Below are positions 8,540 to 15,911 of a DNA stretch of 45,333 bases, piece by piece. Position numbers and translations under genes: made by a program. Each line of letters opens with the position of its first letter. Position 1 is the first letter of the stretch. The stretch comes from CAYSLZ01 sp964468355. Its GTDB lineage: Bacteria; Patescibacteriota; Microgenomatia; UBA12405; JAHJSD01. A model generated the notes under the pieces. It searched no databases and was not told the origin of the DNA. It saw nothing but the letters and a program-made list of their open reading frames with translations. The stretch is from contig CAYXSV010000034.1 of NCBI GenBank assembly GCA_964468355.1, positions 1 to 45,333 on the forward strand, read 5' to 3'.

Positions 8540-9409
8540 ATGAAGATTTTTAGAATTTTTTTAGCTTGGCTTGGTTTATTATTTTTATTTGTTTTTTTTA
8601 TTGCAGTTCGCTTAGATATTTATCGGACTAGAAGCTTATCCGATGATTTTTATGTGCGGCCTCTGCCTGATTATACGGACTCTAAAACAGAAGTTCTCCA
8701 GCTAACCGCTCAGTCTTATTTGATAATGGATGTTAAAACAGGAACAGTCCTAGTTGGCAAAGAAATTTATCAACGTTTGCATCCTGCCTCAATTACTAAA
8801 ATGGCAACGGCAATAAGCGCCTTAGAAACTTACCCTTTAGGAGAAACGATTGAAATTGAACATGAATATCCAATCGGGAGAAATATGGGTTTACAGGAAG
8901 GTGAAAAAATTACAATTAAAAATTTAATTTATGGTTTATTGGTTCATTCAGCTAATGACGCGGCTTTTGTTTTAGCTGGACAGTCAAGAGAGCGGGTTAG
9001 TAAATTTATTCTTAGAATGAATAAATTTGTTGAACAATTAGGGCTTAAGAATACTCATTTTGTGAACTTTTCAGGTGAAGAAGATTATAATCATTATTCA
9101 ACTTCTTTTGATTTGGCTCATCTAGCCAGGTTCGCTTTGAATAATAAAGTTTTTGAACAGGCAATAAGAAAAAAAGAAATGGTGGTTACTGATATTACGG
9201 GTGAAATAGAACACCAACTGGAAACAACTAATGAGCTTTTAATAAAATATGAGGAAATAAAAGGTATAAAAACCGGCTGGACCCCTCAATCCGGAGAATG
9301 TTTTGTTGGTTTGATTGAAATCAATGATCATCAGTTTATAACCGTTATTTTAGGTAGTGAAGACCGTTTTGGGGAAACAGAGCAATTAATAAATTGGTTG
9401 AAATCATAG
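8540..9409 (+). CDS. D-alanyl-D-alanine carboxypeptidase (S11 family, DacA-like)
   Basis: A 289-residue penicillin-binding carboxypeptidase. The N-terminal membrane segment (residues 5-23) acts as a signal or anchor. All three active-site motifs are present: SITK (Ser84, Lys87), SAN (137-139) and KTG (244-246). It trims the terminal D-Ala from peptidoglycan stem peptides outside the membrane. It lacks the long C-terminal beta domain and amphipathic anchor of E. coli PBP5, so it is a compact version anchored at its N terminus. It lies 12 nt after aspS and converges with the next gene. Confidence 0.9.
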   Translation: MKIFRIFLAWLGLLFLFVFFIAVRLDIYRTRSLSDDFYVRPLPDYTDSKTEVLQLTAQSYLIMDVKTGTVLVGKEIYQRLHPASITKMATAISALETYPLGETIEIEHEYPIGRNMGLQEGEKITIKNLIYGLLVHSANDAAFVLAGQSRERVSKFILRMNKFVEQLGLKNTHFVNFSGEEDYNHYSTSFDLAHLARFALNNKVFEQAIRKKEMVVTDITGEIEHQLETTNELLIKYEEIKGIKTGWTPQSGECFVGLIEINDHQFITVILGSEDRFGETEQLINWLKS

Positions 9410-9433
9410 GGATAATAGGCCTTGTGCCTGCAT

Positions 9434-10489
9434 TCATTCTTTCCATTCAGGTGGAATAGCCGGATAATAGCCGACAAAATTTTCATCACCTTCAAATATA
9501 TATACCGGCTGTAAAAAACTTGTTGGCTGAGAAGGGTCATAGTAACCAAGACGGATTTTTCTTATTTTAACTCCGTTTTGTGAGTTTCCGTTAAATGAAG
9601 CCAAGAAATAATTACCGTTTTGTACTTCTTCCCAAGCTGTTTCAATTGGTAAAATTGGATAATCGGAAAATTCTTGTCTGTCACTTTCAAAATGAGTGTA
9701 TTTGGCCTCAACTACCTGCTGGTTTTGGATTCTTCGGCTGGTTATTAACAGTGATACTAGTGATTCCGGATAAGTGGGCGGCATAATTGGTTTTTCGCCG
9801 TCAACATCTTTTCTAAATAAATTTACCCGGATGAAGTCAGCTTCGGAAGCGGAAATTGCCGGGACAAGCTTTTCTCCTTTAATATTCCAGTAGCTCACTT
9901 CATTTTTGCCTTCTTCCAATTCTGGAGTTAATTTTCCAATCTGTTTTAAAAAACGTTGGGCGATTTTTGCCGCATCAGCTGGATTTGGCAATGGTGGGGG
10001 ATTAATAAGCGTTTGGTCATGAATATAGTCATAAGCATAAATAAAATTTTGTGACAAAACATTTATTTCAAGTTCAACTTTTGCTGTCGGGTTGGAAAAT
10101 CTATAAAGGTTTTCCGTAAGTTTTTCTTCCTTTGTATTTAATTTGAGTTTTTTGGCAATTTCTTGGGCGTCATCAAGTTTTCTGAATTTTCCTCCAAATT
10201 TGGTTAAGTAAATTACTTTAGTCCGGTCGCTGAAATTAGTCGGTAGCCCCCCTTCCACGGTTTCTAACTGAAAATTTACCGGAATACTAGTTTTTTGATC
10301 AGGGAAATTAATATCGGGAAGTTTCCCGTAAGCCGCTTCCGGTGGTGGTTGCTCGGGTGGATGGAGATTTCTCCAGTAAGCCATAAAAACCCCAAACCCG
10401 GTCCTTAGAATAATAAATGATAGTAAGCCGATGAAGCCTAGCTTAATTCCTCTTCTTACATAATATGACGTGATAGTCAGTTGTGACAT
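9434..10489 (-). CDS. Membrane-anchored hypothetical protein, YycH/PepSY-like
   Basis: A 351-residue protein I cannot name. It has one N-terminal transmembrane helix (about residues 15-35), a proline-rich linker (HPPEQPPPEAAYG), and a long extracytoplasmic part. The part near the end (ETAWEEVQNGNYFLASF, then IRLGYYDP and FLQPVYIFEGD) resembles the repeat seen in PepSY/YycI-type regulators of two-component systems, but only weakly. The start at 10489 was preferred over 10528 because the upstream 13 residues are not hydrophobic and TATACT lies 9 nt before it. It diverges from gltX, so it may be expressed alone. Confidence 0.6.
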   Translation of the reverse strand: MSQLTITSYYVRRGIKLGFIGLLSFIILRTGFGVFMAYWRNLHPPEQPPPEAAYGKLPDINFPDQKTSIPVNFQLETVEGGLPTNFSDRTKVIYLTKFGGKFRKLDDAQEIAKKLKLNTKEEKLTENLYRFSNPTAKVELEINVLSQNFIYAYDYIHDQTLINPPPLPNPADAAKIAQRFLKQIGKLTPELEEGKNEVSYWNIKGEKLVPAISASEADFIRVNLFRKDVDGEKPIMPPTYPESLVSLLITSRRIQNQQVVEAKYTHFESDRQEFSDYPILPIETAWEEVQNGNYFLASFNGNSQNGVKIRKIRLGYYDPSQPTSFLQPVYIFEGDENFVGYYPAIPPEWKE

Positions 10490-10530
10490 ATATAATTCAG
10501 TATAGCAGTGGTCTATGTTAAAATTCAAAT

Positions 10531-11946
10531 ATGTCTAATGTAAGAACTAGATTTGCTCCAAGTCCGACCGGCGAAATTCATATTGGTTCAGTTTACAGCG
10601 CTTTGCTTGATTATGCTTTCGCTAAAAAACATGGAGGTCAGTTTTTTTTAAGAATAGAAGATACCGATCGAGATCGATATGTTGAAGGAGCAGTTAACAC
10701 TATTATCAGTGGTCTTGAATGGGTTGGAATTAAGTTTGATGACGAGCCGATTCTGCAATCGGACAGATTGGATATTTATCAAAAACACGCCGAAGAACTT
10801 CTTTCCCAAGGTAAAGCCTATTATTGTTTTTGTTCCAAAGAACGGTTAGAGAGAATTCGTCAAAAGCAAAAACAAGCAGGTCAACCGCCAATGTACGATC
10901 GCCATTGTCGAGATATACCAATTAAAGAAGCAAAAAAAAGAATTGCAGATGGAGAAACAGCTGTTATTCGAATGAAGATTCCTGATGACCAGACAATCAG
11001 AGTTAATGATTTGATTAGAGGTGAGGTAAAGTTTGATTCTAATTTAATTGATGACCAGATATTACTTAAATCTGACGGCTATCCGACTTATCATTTAGCC
11101 GTTGTTGTTGATGACCATTTAATGAAAATTAGTCATGTTGTCCGAGGCCAAGAATGGCTCCCGTCATCGCCTAAACACATCCTCTTGTATCAATATTTTG
11201 ATTGGCAAATACCGGAAATATTACACACTCCAGTTCTTCTTGATCCTGAAGGCGGAAAACTAAGTAAGAGGAGCGGACATACTTCATTATCTTGGTATCG
11301 AGATCAAGGATTTTTGCCAGAGGCAATACTTAATTTCCTCGGCCAGCTTGGGTGGACACATCCAAAAGAAAAGGAAATTTTTTCTATGGACGAGTTTATT
11401 AAGGTTTTTGATTTAAAAGATGTTGCTCCGGTTGCCCCGGTTTTTGATATTCAAAAACTGGAATGGATGAACGGGGTCTATATTCGTAATAAATCCGATT
11501 CGGAATTAGCAAAGTTATTATCCGATTATCTGCCTGAAATGACTGGCAATCAATTAAGCCAAGCTGTACCTTTAATTAAGGACCGGATAAAAAGATTGTC
11601 GGATGCGAAAGATATGTTGGAATTTATTTGGATTTATCCGGAGTATTCACCTGACCTTTTGACTCCTAAAAAATTAAATAAAGATGAAGCACGGAAGATG
11701 CTGGAGGGGATAAAAGAAGTGATTAAGAAAAAAGGGATTGATAAGACTGAAACTTTGCAAGACGATTTGATGGCCTTGATCAAAGACAATAACTGGAATA
11801 CAGGAAACTTTTTTATGGTTTTCCGGGTGGCGGTTTGCGCAAAAAAAGTAACTCCGCCGATATTGCCTTCGTTGAAGTTAATCGGCCGGAAAGAAACGCT
11901 TCGAAGAATTGATGCCGCTATTGCAAAATTGAAAATTGAAAATTGA
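10531..11946 (+). CDS. gltX: Glutamyl-tRNA synthetase
   Basis: A 471-residue class I synthetase. The HIGH-type motif lies in FAPSPTGEIHIGS (residues 8-20) and the KMSKS-type motif is KLSKR near residue 244; RIEDTDRDR lies between them. It charges tRNA-Glu. The neighbouring tRNA-Gln is probably mischarged by it or a paralogue and then amidated by GatCAB; no glutaminyl-tRNA synthetase is seen here. A TAAAAT box (10519-10524) ends 6 nt before the ATG, typical of a leaderless message. The C terminus (AKLKIEN) runs into a TTGAAAA tandem repeat. The 5S rRNA gene on the opposite strand ends 15 nt downstream. Confidence 0.93.
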   Translation: MSNVRTRFAPSPTGEIHIGSVYSALLDYAFAKKHGGQFFLRIEDTDRDRYVEGAVNTIISGLEWVGIKFDDEPILQSDRLDIYQKHAEELLSQGKAYYCFCSKERLERIRQKQKQAGQPPMYDRHCRDIPIKEAKKRIADGETAVIRMKIPDDQTIRVNDLIRGEVKFDSNLIDDQILLKSDGYPTYHLAVVVDDHLMKISHVVRGQEWLPSSPKHILLYQYFDWQIPEILHTPVLLDPEGGKLSKRSGHTSLSWYRDQGFLPEAILNFLGQLGWTHPKEKEIFSMDEFIKVFDLKDVAPVAPVFDIQKLEWMNGVYIRNKSDSELAKLLSDYLPEMTGNQLSQAVPLIKDRIKRLSDAKDMLEFIWIYPEYSPDLLTPKKLNKDEARKMLEGIKEVIKKKGIDKTETLQDDLMALIKDNNWNTGNFFMVFRVAVCAKKVTPPILPSLKLIGRKETLRRIDAAIAKLKIEN

Positions 11947-11960
11947 GAATTTTTAAAGGT

Positions 11961-12078
11961 GCCCGGCCTTGACCTATTTTCGCGTACCGTTGCCGATAGA
12001 CTATCGTCAGCGCTGAGGAGTTTCACTTCTGTGTTCGGAATGGGAACAGGTGGTTCCACCTCGCTCTTAAGACCGGGC
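11961..12078 (-). rRNA. rrf: 5S ribosomal RNA, separated from 16S-23S
   Basis: The minus strand begins GCCCGGT and ends ACCGGGC-complementary (GGCCGGGC), closing helix I. Between them is the conserved 5S core: GGAACCACC, CCCATTCCGAACACAGAAG and TGAAACTC. The length is about 118 nt. No 23S or 16S lies upstream on this strand; the region above it holds a protein gene on the other strand. It has its own promoter: TTTACA (complement of 12108-12113), a 17-nt spacer, and TAAAAT (complement of 12085-12090), 6 nt before the mature 5' end. It is thus transcribed independently of the other rRNAs. Confidence 0.93.
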
Positions 12079-12084
12079 AATCTT

Positions 12085-12113
12085 ATTTTACCACCCCCGT
12101 ATTTTTTTGTAAA
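12085..12113 (-). promoter_or_regulatory. Promoter of the 5S rRNA gene
   Basis: On the minus strand, TTTACA and TAAAAT are separated by 17 nt, and the -10 box ends 6 nt before the 5S 5' end, so transcription would begin at the mature end. Confidence 0.75.
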
Positions 12114-12181
12114 CCTAAATAACACCTTAGAGGTGATTTACTACTTACACCTTTGGTAATCAATCTGTGTTAAACTATGTT

Positions 12182-12520
12182 ATGAAAATAGTGAGGACCG
12201 GAATTACTATTGAAGAACTAATAAAATTAGCCGAAAATAGATTTGGTAATCTTGTTAAAGCGGTTGTCGATATAAAAAAAGAAATTATGGTAGTTGATGC
12301 TGATCTTCATTCCGATCAGGAAGCTTTGCTTTTGGAAAAAGGTTCCAGTCAAGATGATCTTTGGGGAATAAATTTATATCCGGAAAAGAAAAAGGATTGG
12401 ATTGAGTTTGATTCAATGATTAATCTTCGGCCGTATTTTGGCAATCAAACTCGAGGCGTTGAAGATGAAAAAACAAGACAAAAAATTATTCAGGTTGTTA
12501 ATAAGTTGGTAAAAAGATGA
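12182..12520 (+). CDS. DUF5674 family protein
   Basis: A 112-residue protein matching DUF5674, a small family frequent in CPR bacteria. The visible pattern is ITIEELIKLAENRFGNLVKA, then DIKKEIMVVDADLHSDQEALLL and WGINLYPE, ending in RPYFGNQTRGVEDEKTRQKI. The conserved ADLHSDQE and WGINLYP boxes suggest an enzymatic or binding site, but no function is known. An ATG at 12182 is preferred over the upstream start at 12167 because TAAACT lies 5 nt before it and the family starts near MKIV. The next gene overlaps by 4 nt (ATGA). Confidence 0.8.
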   Translation: MKIVRTGITIEELIKLAENRFGNLVKAVVDIKKEIMVVDADLHSDQEALLLEKGSSQDDLWGINLYPEKKKDWIEFDSMINLRPYFGNQTRGVEDEKTRQKIIQVVNKLVKR

Positions 12521-12846
12521 TTTTTCAGCACCAAACTATAGCAAATCGCTGGGCTAATTTTAACTTGTATGAGCAAATGGCTAACGTTGGAAGTGAAGTT
12601 GAGCGGGCAATTAATTGGAAAAATAAAGGAGACGATGATTACAGCGAAAAAGCGGCTGAGCGTGCGTTGGAGCTATTGTATTTCACCATTAATGAATATG
12701 AAAATTATTCGCAACTAAAAGAGTTAACCAGGTTATATGAAGTTTTGGTTGATTATTTTTATGGTGAAAATATTTACGCGTCTTCCGCTAAACTTTGGCA
12801 AAACTATTTTCGTCCCTTCAACTACGCCGCCCAAGCTAAGAAGTAA
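12517..12846 (+). CDS. Hypothetical all-helical protein coupled to DUF5674
   Basis: A 109-residue protein, predicted to be almost entirely helical, with RWANFNLYEQMANVGSEVER near the start and a second helical pair around EKAAERALELLYFTINEY. Its size and helix pattern recall HEPN-like or small helical-bundle partner proteins, but the RxxxxxH HEPN motif is not seen, so I do not assign it. It overlaps the DUF5674 gene by 4 nt and the two are surely co-translated, so it may be its partner (inference). Its stop is followed at once by the third copy of a short palindromic repeat. Confidence 0.7.
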   Translation: MIFQHQTIANRWANFNLYEQMANVGSEVERAINWKNKGDDDYSEKAAERALELLYFTINEYENYSQLKELTRLYEVLVDYFYGENIYASSAKLWQNYFRPFNYAAQAKK

Positions 12847-12878
12847 TTCTCCTATTGCTCGATCGCGCATTTCGAGAT
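12846..12878. repeat. Short dispersed palindromic repeat, copy 3
   Basis: TTCTCCTATTGC, then TCGATCGCGCATTTCG: the same family as 2586-2618 and 3458-3490, here immediately after a stop codon and without a neighbouring PaaX-like gene. Confidence 0.6.
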
Positions 12879-12919
12879 GGTCTTTTGACTCAGAAGCTAA
12901 AATGATAAAATAGGAGTAT

Positions 12920-12951
12920 TGCCGGGCTTGCCTCGGTGAATGCCGGGTCGT
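12920..12951 (+). repeat. 32-nt direct repeat, copy 1 (5' flank and start of tRNA-Gln)
   Basis: This 32-nt block is identical to 13058-13089. It starts TGCCGGGCTTGCC and ends TGCCGGGTCGT, so TGCCGGG itself occurs twice inside it. It covers 21 nt of flank plus the first 11 nt of the tRNA-Gln sequence. Confidence 0.9.
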
Positions 12952-13011
12952 CTAATGGCCCGCCTCGCCGGAGACTTGCTTTTGGCGAGTCGAGGCGGGT
13001 AGGACGGCGTT
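12941..13011 (+). pseudogene. Broken tRNA-Gln copy with a hairpin inserted in the D-loop
   Basis: Positions 12941-12958 match the first 18 nt of the intact tRNA-Gln at 13079 closely (two mismatches, in the D-stem). After AATGG in the D-loop comes a 41-nt insert (12959-12999) that folds into a hairpin with CCCGCCTCG and CGAGGCGGG ends. The tRNA then resumes exactly at TAGGACGGC (13000-13008), but diverges after that into an A/T run, so the anticodon arm, T arm and 3' end are missing. A promoter-like TTGACT (12885) and TAAAAT (12906) lie upstream. The piece cannot form a tRNA. It looks like a tRNA duplicate destroyed by a palindromic element and a deletion. Confidence 0.75.
12959..12999. repeat. 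GC-rich hairpin element inserted in a tRNA D-loop
   Basis: The 41-nt element has 9-bp ends (CCCGCCTCG with CGAGGCGGG) and an inner ACTTGC/GCGAGT stem around a T4 loop, with a 6-nt bulge. Similar GAGGCGAGTCG-type sequence recurs at 38338-38395. Confidence 0.75.
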
Positions 13012-13057
13012 CTTTAAAAAATTTTTGGTAAAATAAAGTTGGTTTAGATGTGGTTAA

Positions 13058-13089
13058 TGCCGGGCTTGCCTCGGTGAATGCCGGGTCGT
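13058..13089 (+). repeat. 32-nt direct repeat, copy 2
   Basis: Identical to 12920-12951; the last 11 nt are the start of the intact tRNA-Gln. Confidence 0.9.
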
Positions 13090-13149
13090 TCAATGGTAGG
13101 ACGGCACGCTCTGAACGTGTTAATCGTGGTTCGAATCCACGCCCGGCAA
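13079..13149 (+). tRNA. tRNA-Gln (anticodon CTG)
   Basis: A 71-nt cloverleaf. The acceptor stem is TGCCGGG with CCCGGCA, the D-arm GTTC-AATGGTA-GGAC, the anticodon arm GCACG-CTCTGAA-CGTGT giving anticodon CTG (CAG codons), and the T-arm CGTGG-TTCGAAT-CCACG; the discriminator is A. No CCA is encoded (the next bases are CAG), so the CCA-adding enzyme in this window would be needed. The T-stem and TTCGAAT loop are canonical. It is preceded by a 21-nt flank also found before the broken copy. Confidence 0.9.
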
Positions 13150-13245
13150 CAGAAAGTTTAACCTTGCAATAGCGGGGAATATACGCCCGGCAGGTAAGGT
13201 TAGAGGGAAGGGATTTTATTAAATGTGTTAAATTAAAATTGTTTA

Positions 13246-13908
13246 ATGAGAAAAAGAATAACTTATTTTTTACCAATAGTTTTATTTTTATTTTTTTTAA
13301 GTTTAAAAATTTTTTATACTGATATATATAATTATTATATTCAGGAAGATAGAATTGTTGAAAATTTGCAAGTTGTTGCTTTTCTTCTTTCCTCTTTTAT
13401 TTTTTTAAAATTGGCAATTAAAGAGATTAAAAATAACAAATTATTTTCATTTTTCTTTTTTATTGCCTTTTTAGGATTATTTTTTATTGCCGGAGAAGAA
13501 ATTAGTTGGGGGCAGAGAATTTTAGGATTTGAAACACCTAGTCAATTAGCGGCCAGAAACTCTCAGAATGAATTAACCATCCATAATATTGATTTCATTC
13601 ATAAATTATTACATTATCTTTACATTTTAATTGGTCTAGTTGGCGGTGGTGCATGGATTATAATACCCAGAAATTTTTTAAAAAAGACCAAAATTTTGCG
13701 TCAATTTATACCACCATGGCAATTAAGTTTTTACTTTCTTTTAACTGCCTTTATATATTTTGCTGTTTGGATTGTTGATATTAGGCGCGATTTTAGGTTT
13801 ATTTATTGGAAAGATCAAGAAGTAGGCGAATTGTTTTTGAGCTTTGGATTTTTGTTATATGCTTGGCTTATATTGAAGAAACAACGATTACAGTTAAAGA
13901 AAAGTTAG
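13246..13908 (+). CDS. Polytopic membrane protein of unknown function
   Basis: A 220-residue protein with about six hydrophobic segments, including an N-terminal helix, a pair around residues 45-85, and helices near 120, 165 and 205. A conserved-looking soluble stretch, EEISWGQRILGFETP followed by NELTIHN, sits between helices. This box recurs in an uncharacterised membrane family found in cyanobacteria and CPR bacteria, but I know of no function. TAAAAT (13234-13239) ends 6 nt before the ATG. The 3' end overlaps the convergent next gene by 41 nt, which is unusual for two unrelated genes and suggests tight packing. Confidence 0.75.
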   Translation: MRKRITYFLPIVLFLFFLSLKIFYTDIYNYYIQEDRIVENLQVVAFLLSSFIFLKLAIKEIKNNKLFSFFFFIAFLGLFFIAGEEISWGQRILGFETPSQLAARNSQNELTIHNIDFIHKLLHYLYILIGLVGGGAWIIIPRNFLKKTKILRQFIPPWQLSFYFLLTAFIYFAVWIVDIRRDFRFIYWKDQEVGELFLSFGFLLYAWLILKKQRLQLKKS

Positions 13909-14653
13909 GTTGATAAATAGTTTTTACACACCCTTTAGTTATTTCTTTTCCTTCATAATTAGTGGTAACAATAATGTCATTTTGATCAAGAGAATGCTGC
14001 CACCAAAATAAGACTTGATTTTCATTTGCTACATTCTTTATATAGTTAAAAGCATAAAATTCATCTTGGTTGTTTTCTATTTCTAGGAATTGATCACTTC
14101 CTCCGATATCAAAAGAGTAGGTTTTAGACTTTGATAATTGATTAAGCTTTTCTTCCGCCATTTGACAAGTAAATTCGGATTCGGTTAATGGTTGTTTTTC
14201 TTTTTGACTAAACCTATATTCGTTGACTAAGTTTAAAATTTTGTCTTCGCTTAAAACAGGAAATAACTTTTGTGGATTATTCCAGATAAAATAAGTAAAT
14301 AATAATCCACCTAAAAAAGCAAAAAAATAAGCAGTTGGTATAAACCGAAATCGATTTAAAGAAAGTTTTATTTTTGTTGTCTTGCCTTGAAATTTCTTTT
14401 CACCTAATTCACATAAAATTAAAGCTGTAATAAAAAAAAGACAAAGGATAGTGACGACTCCATTTATAATAAAAAAATTAAAAATTTGAGGCGGAGAAAA
14501 GAGTATATTGCCTTTTGGCCCAATTTGGAGGTTAAATCTTAGAATATAAAGCCGGCCGATAAGGTAATAAAAAATAATAAAAAGCCCAAAAACTAAAACT
14601 GAAGAAATTAAAATTTTTAATAAAAAACGTTTAAAAGTTATTTTTTTATCCAT
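13868..14653 (-). CDS. Membrane protein with divergent CAP-like extracellular domain
   Basis: A 261-residue protein. It has three or so membrane helices in residues 10-130, then an extracytoplasmic region from about residue 140. That region reads like a diverged CAP/SCP-PR1 domain: ILNLVNEYRFSQKEKQPL, then FTCQMAEEKLNQL, then WWQHSLDQNDIIV and a final VKTIYQPNFSLTVIVV. The order (NEYR, A-E-K helix, W-x-x-S, terminal beta strand) fits the family, though the catalytic-type histidines are mostly missing. Function unknown. The assignment is tentative. Confidence 0.6.
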   Translation of the reverse strand: MDKKITFKRFLLKILISSVLVFGLFIIFYYLIGRLYILRFNLQIGPKGNILFSPPQIFNFFIINGVVTILCLFFITALILCELGEKKFQGKTTKIKLSLNRFRFIPTAYFFAFLGGLLFTYFIWNNPQKLFPVLSEDKILNLVNEYRFSQKEKQPLTESEFTCQMAEEKLNQLSKSKTYSFDIGGSDQFLEIENNQDEFYAFNYIKNVANENQVLFWWQHSLDQNDIIVTTNYEGKEITKGCVKTIYQPNFSLTVIVVSSI

Positions 14654-14810
14654 AATTAATTATATCTTATCAAAACTCTTTTCTTTTTTTTCAAAAACCA
14701 ACTAAAGGTTCAGGTAATATTTAACCTCTAAGGTTAATTTATCTTAAGGTTTACTGATATTAAGGGGTTTAGACTGGCTTGCATGACGGATTTTAATGCT
14801 ACAATAAATT

Positions 14811-15356
14811 ATGATTAAGGATTCATTAAATAATAATAAATTGCCATTTAAGGAAATAAAAGTATACTATTCAGGATCCGTAAAAGGTATGCCGGAGGAT
14901 GATCTTGATTTTCCTTATGAAGTGGTTCAGTTTATGATTAAAAGCGGAGCGCGTGTCTTGAGTGAACATGTTGCTGCTAAAACATCAGAAGATAGAGATA
15001 AAGTGATGGCTAAAAATATTGGTAAAACTATTAAAGAAGTTAAAAACCATCCTAAACCTTGGGATCTTATTAGAAAAACTGATATGAATTGGGTTGATGA
15101 GGCAGATTGTATGGTGGCTGTGGTTAATTCACCAAGTCATGGAGTAGGCATGGAAATTGAAAGGGCGATATTAAAAGAAGAAAGAGGTTTAACTCCAATT
15201 CCAATACTTTGTTTAGTTAAAGATGGAATGCTTGATAAATTATCTTTTATGATTAGAGGAGTAAATAACGATAACTTTTATTTGAAAACCTACCGAGATT
15301 TATCTTCGGCAAAAAGGATAGTATCTAAATTTTTATCAAACAGGTTAAGAGAATAA
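14811..15356 (+). CDS. Nucleoside 2-deoxyribosyltransferase-like protein
   Basis: A 181-residue protein. After a short N-terminal tail come EIKVYYSGSVKG (a GSxxG-like nucleotide-binding start) and, near residue 110, WVDEADCMVAVVNSPSHGVGMEIERA, the typical Asp-rich and S-x-G-x-GxE box of nucleoside 2-deoxyribosyltransferases and DNPH1-like hydrolases. The glutamate of GMEIE would be the nucleophile in that family. It likely cleaves or exchanges N-glycosidic bonds of deoxynucleosides or their monophosphates. TACAAT (14800-14805) ends 5 nt before the ATG, so the mRNA is probably leaderless. Confidence 0.8.
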   Translation: MIKDSLNNNKLPFKEIKVYYSGSVKGMPEDDLDFPYEVVQFMIKSGARVLSEHVAAKTSEDRDKVMAKNIGKTIKEVKNHPKPWDLIRKTDMNWVDEADCMVAVVNSPSHGVGMEIERAILKEERGLTPIPILCLVKDGMLDKLSFMIRGVNNDNFYLKTYRDLSSAKRIVSKFLSNRLRE

Positions 15357-15407
15357 GATGTTTTTTTATTTTTTGATTTTTTGTGGTTTTTAGTCTAATA
15401 TTAATTT

Positions 15408-15500
15408 ATGAATGATTTAATTAAGAATAAAAAAGTCCGGCTTGTGTTGATAACGGTATTGATTTTAATAGTAGTTTATATGTTATATTCTGCCTGGTAA
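15408..15500 (+). CDS. Small single-pass membrane peptide (30 aa)
   Basis: A 30-codon frame begins with MNDLIKNKKVR and continues as one hydrophobic helix (LVLITVLILIVVYMLY), ending SAW. The positive-inside pattern (Lys/Arg before the helix) is what a small membrane peptide would show. It ends 4 nt before the next gene's ATG, in tight operon spacing. It has no known family. It could be real or a chance frame; spacing and topology make it plausible. Confidence 0.45.
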   Translation: MNDLIKNKKVRLVLITVLILIVVYMLYSAW

Positions 15501-15504
15501 AAAT

Positions 15505-15879
15505 ATGGCTGTACCTAAATTTAAACCATTGGAAAATTTAAGCGGCAAAACAAAAAAGTTTATTAAGCCGATTTTAATTGCAATCTTGGCCTTATTATTC
15601 GGGGCATTCGGTCTTGAGGCATCAAATACCGACTGAGATATTGGCAAATTATTGTCCGGTTCATCATGGGAAGAAGCCCGAGTGATGCGGGATAAAGAAG
15701 GCAATGTTGTCACCAGCGGTGGAAAGTTTACCGACGATTATAATTGCGCCGATTTTGAAACCCAGGAAGAGGCACAAAGATTTTTCATCAATGCCGGCGG
15801 TCCGAATGAAGATGTCAACCGTTTAGACGGTGATAAAGACGGCGTTGCTTGCGAACATTTACCAAAAGAAAAAAATTAA
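15505..15879 (+). pseudogene. Membrane-anchored excalibur-domain protein interrupted by an in-frame TGA
   Basis: One reading frame runs from the ATG at 15505 to 15879 with a single internal TGA at 15634-15636. The first part encodes a basic N terminus and a transmembrane helix (IKPILIAILALLFGAF). After the stop come SGSSWEEARVMRD, then DDYNCADFETQEEAQRFF and the calcium-binding excalibur end DGDKDGVACE. Both halves belong to one known protein layout, so the TGA breaks a single gene. Other genes here end with TGA, so UGA is a stop. The cause may be a recent nonsense mutation (TGG to TGA is one step), a base-call error, or readthrough. A downstream TTG start at 15652 could give a soluble 75-residue fragment. 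Confidence 0.75.
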
Positions 15880-15911
15880 TTCTTTTTTCTTCTTCTGCTA
15901 TTATTAATAAA

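Noticed and set aside
11634..12125. A 163-codon minus-strand frame across the 5S gene
   Set aside because: It spans the 5S rRNA and the 3' end of gltX in an antisense frame; no coding signal.
12890..13276. A 128-codon minus-strand frame across the tRNA-Gln region
   Set aside because: It reads through tRNA and repeat sequence in antisense; the repeated residues come from the 32-nt duplication.
15634..15636. Genome-wide recoding of UGA as seen in Gracilibacteria or Absconditabacteria
   Set aside because: Several genes end with TGA (815, 12520) overlapping or abutting correct starts, and RF2 is present.
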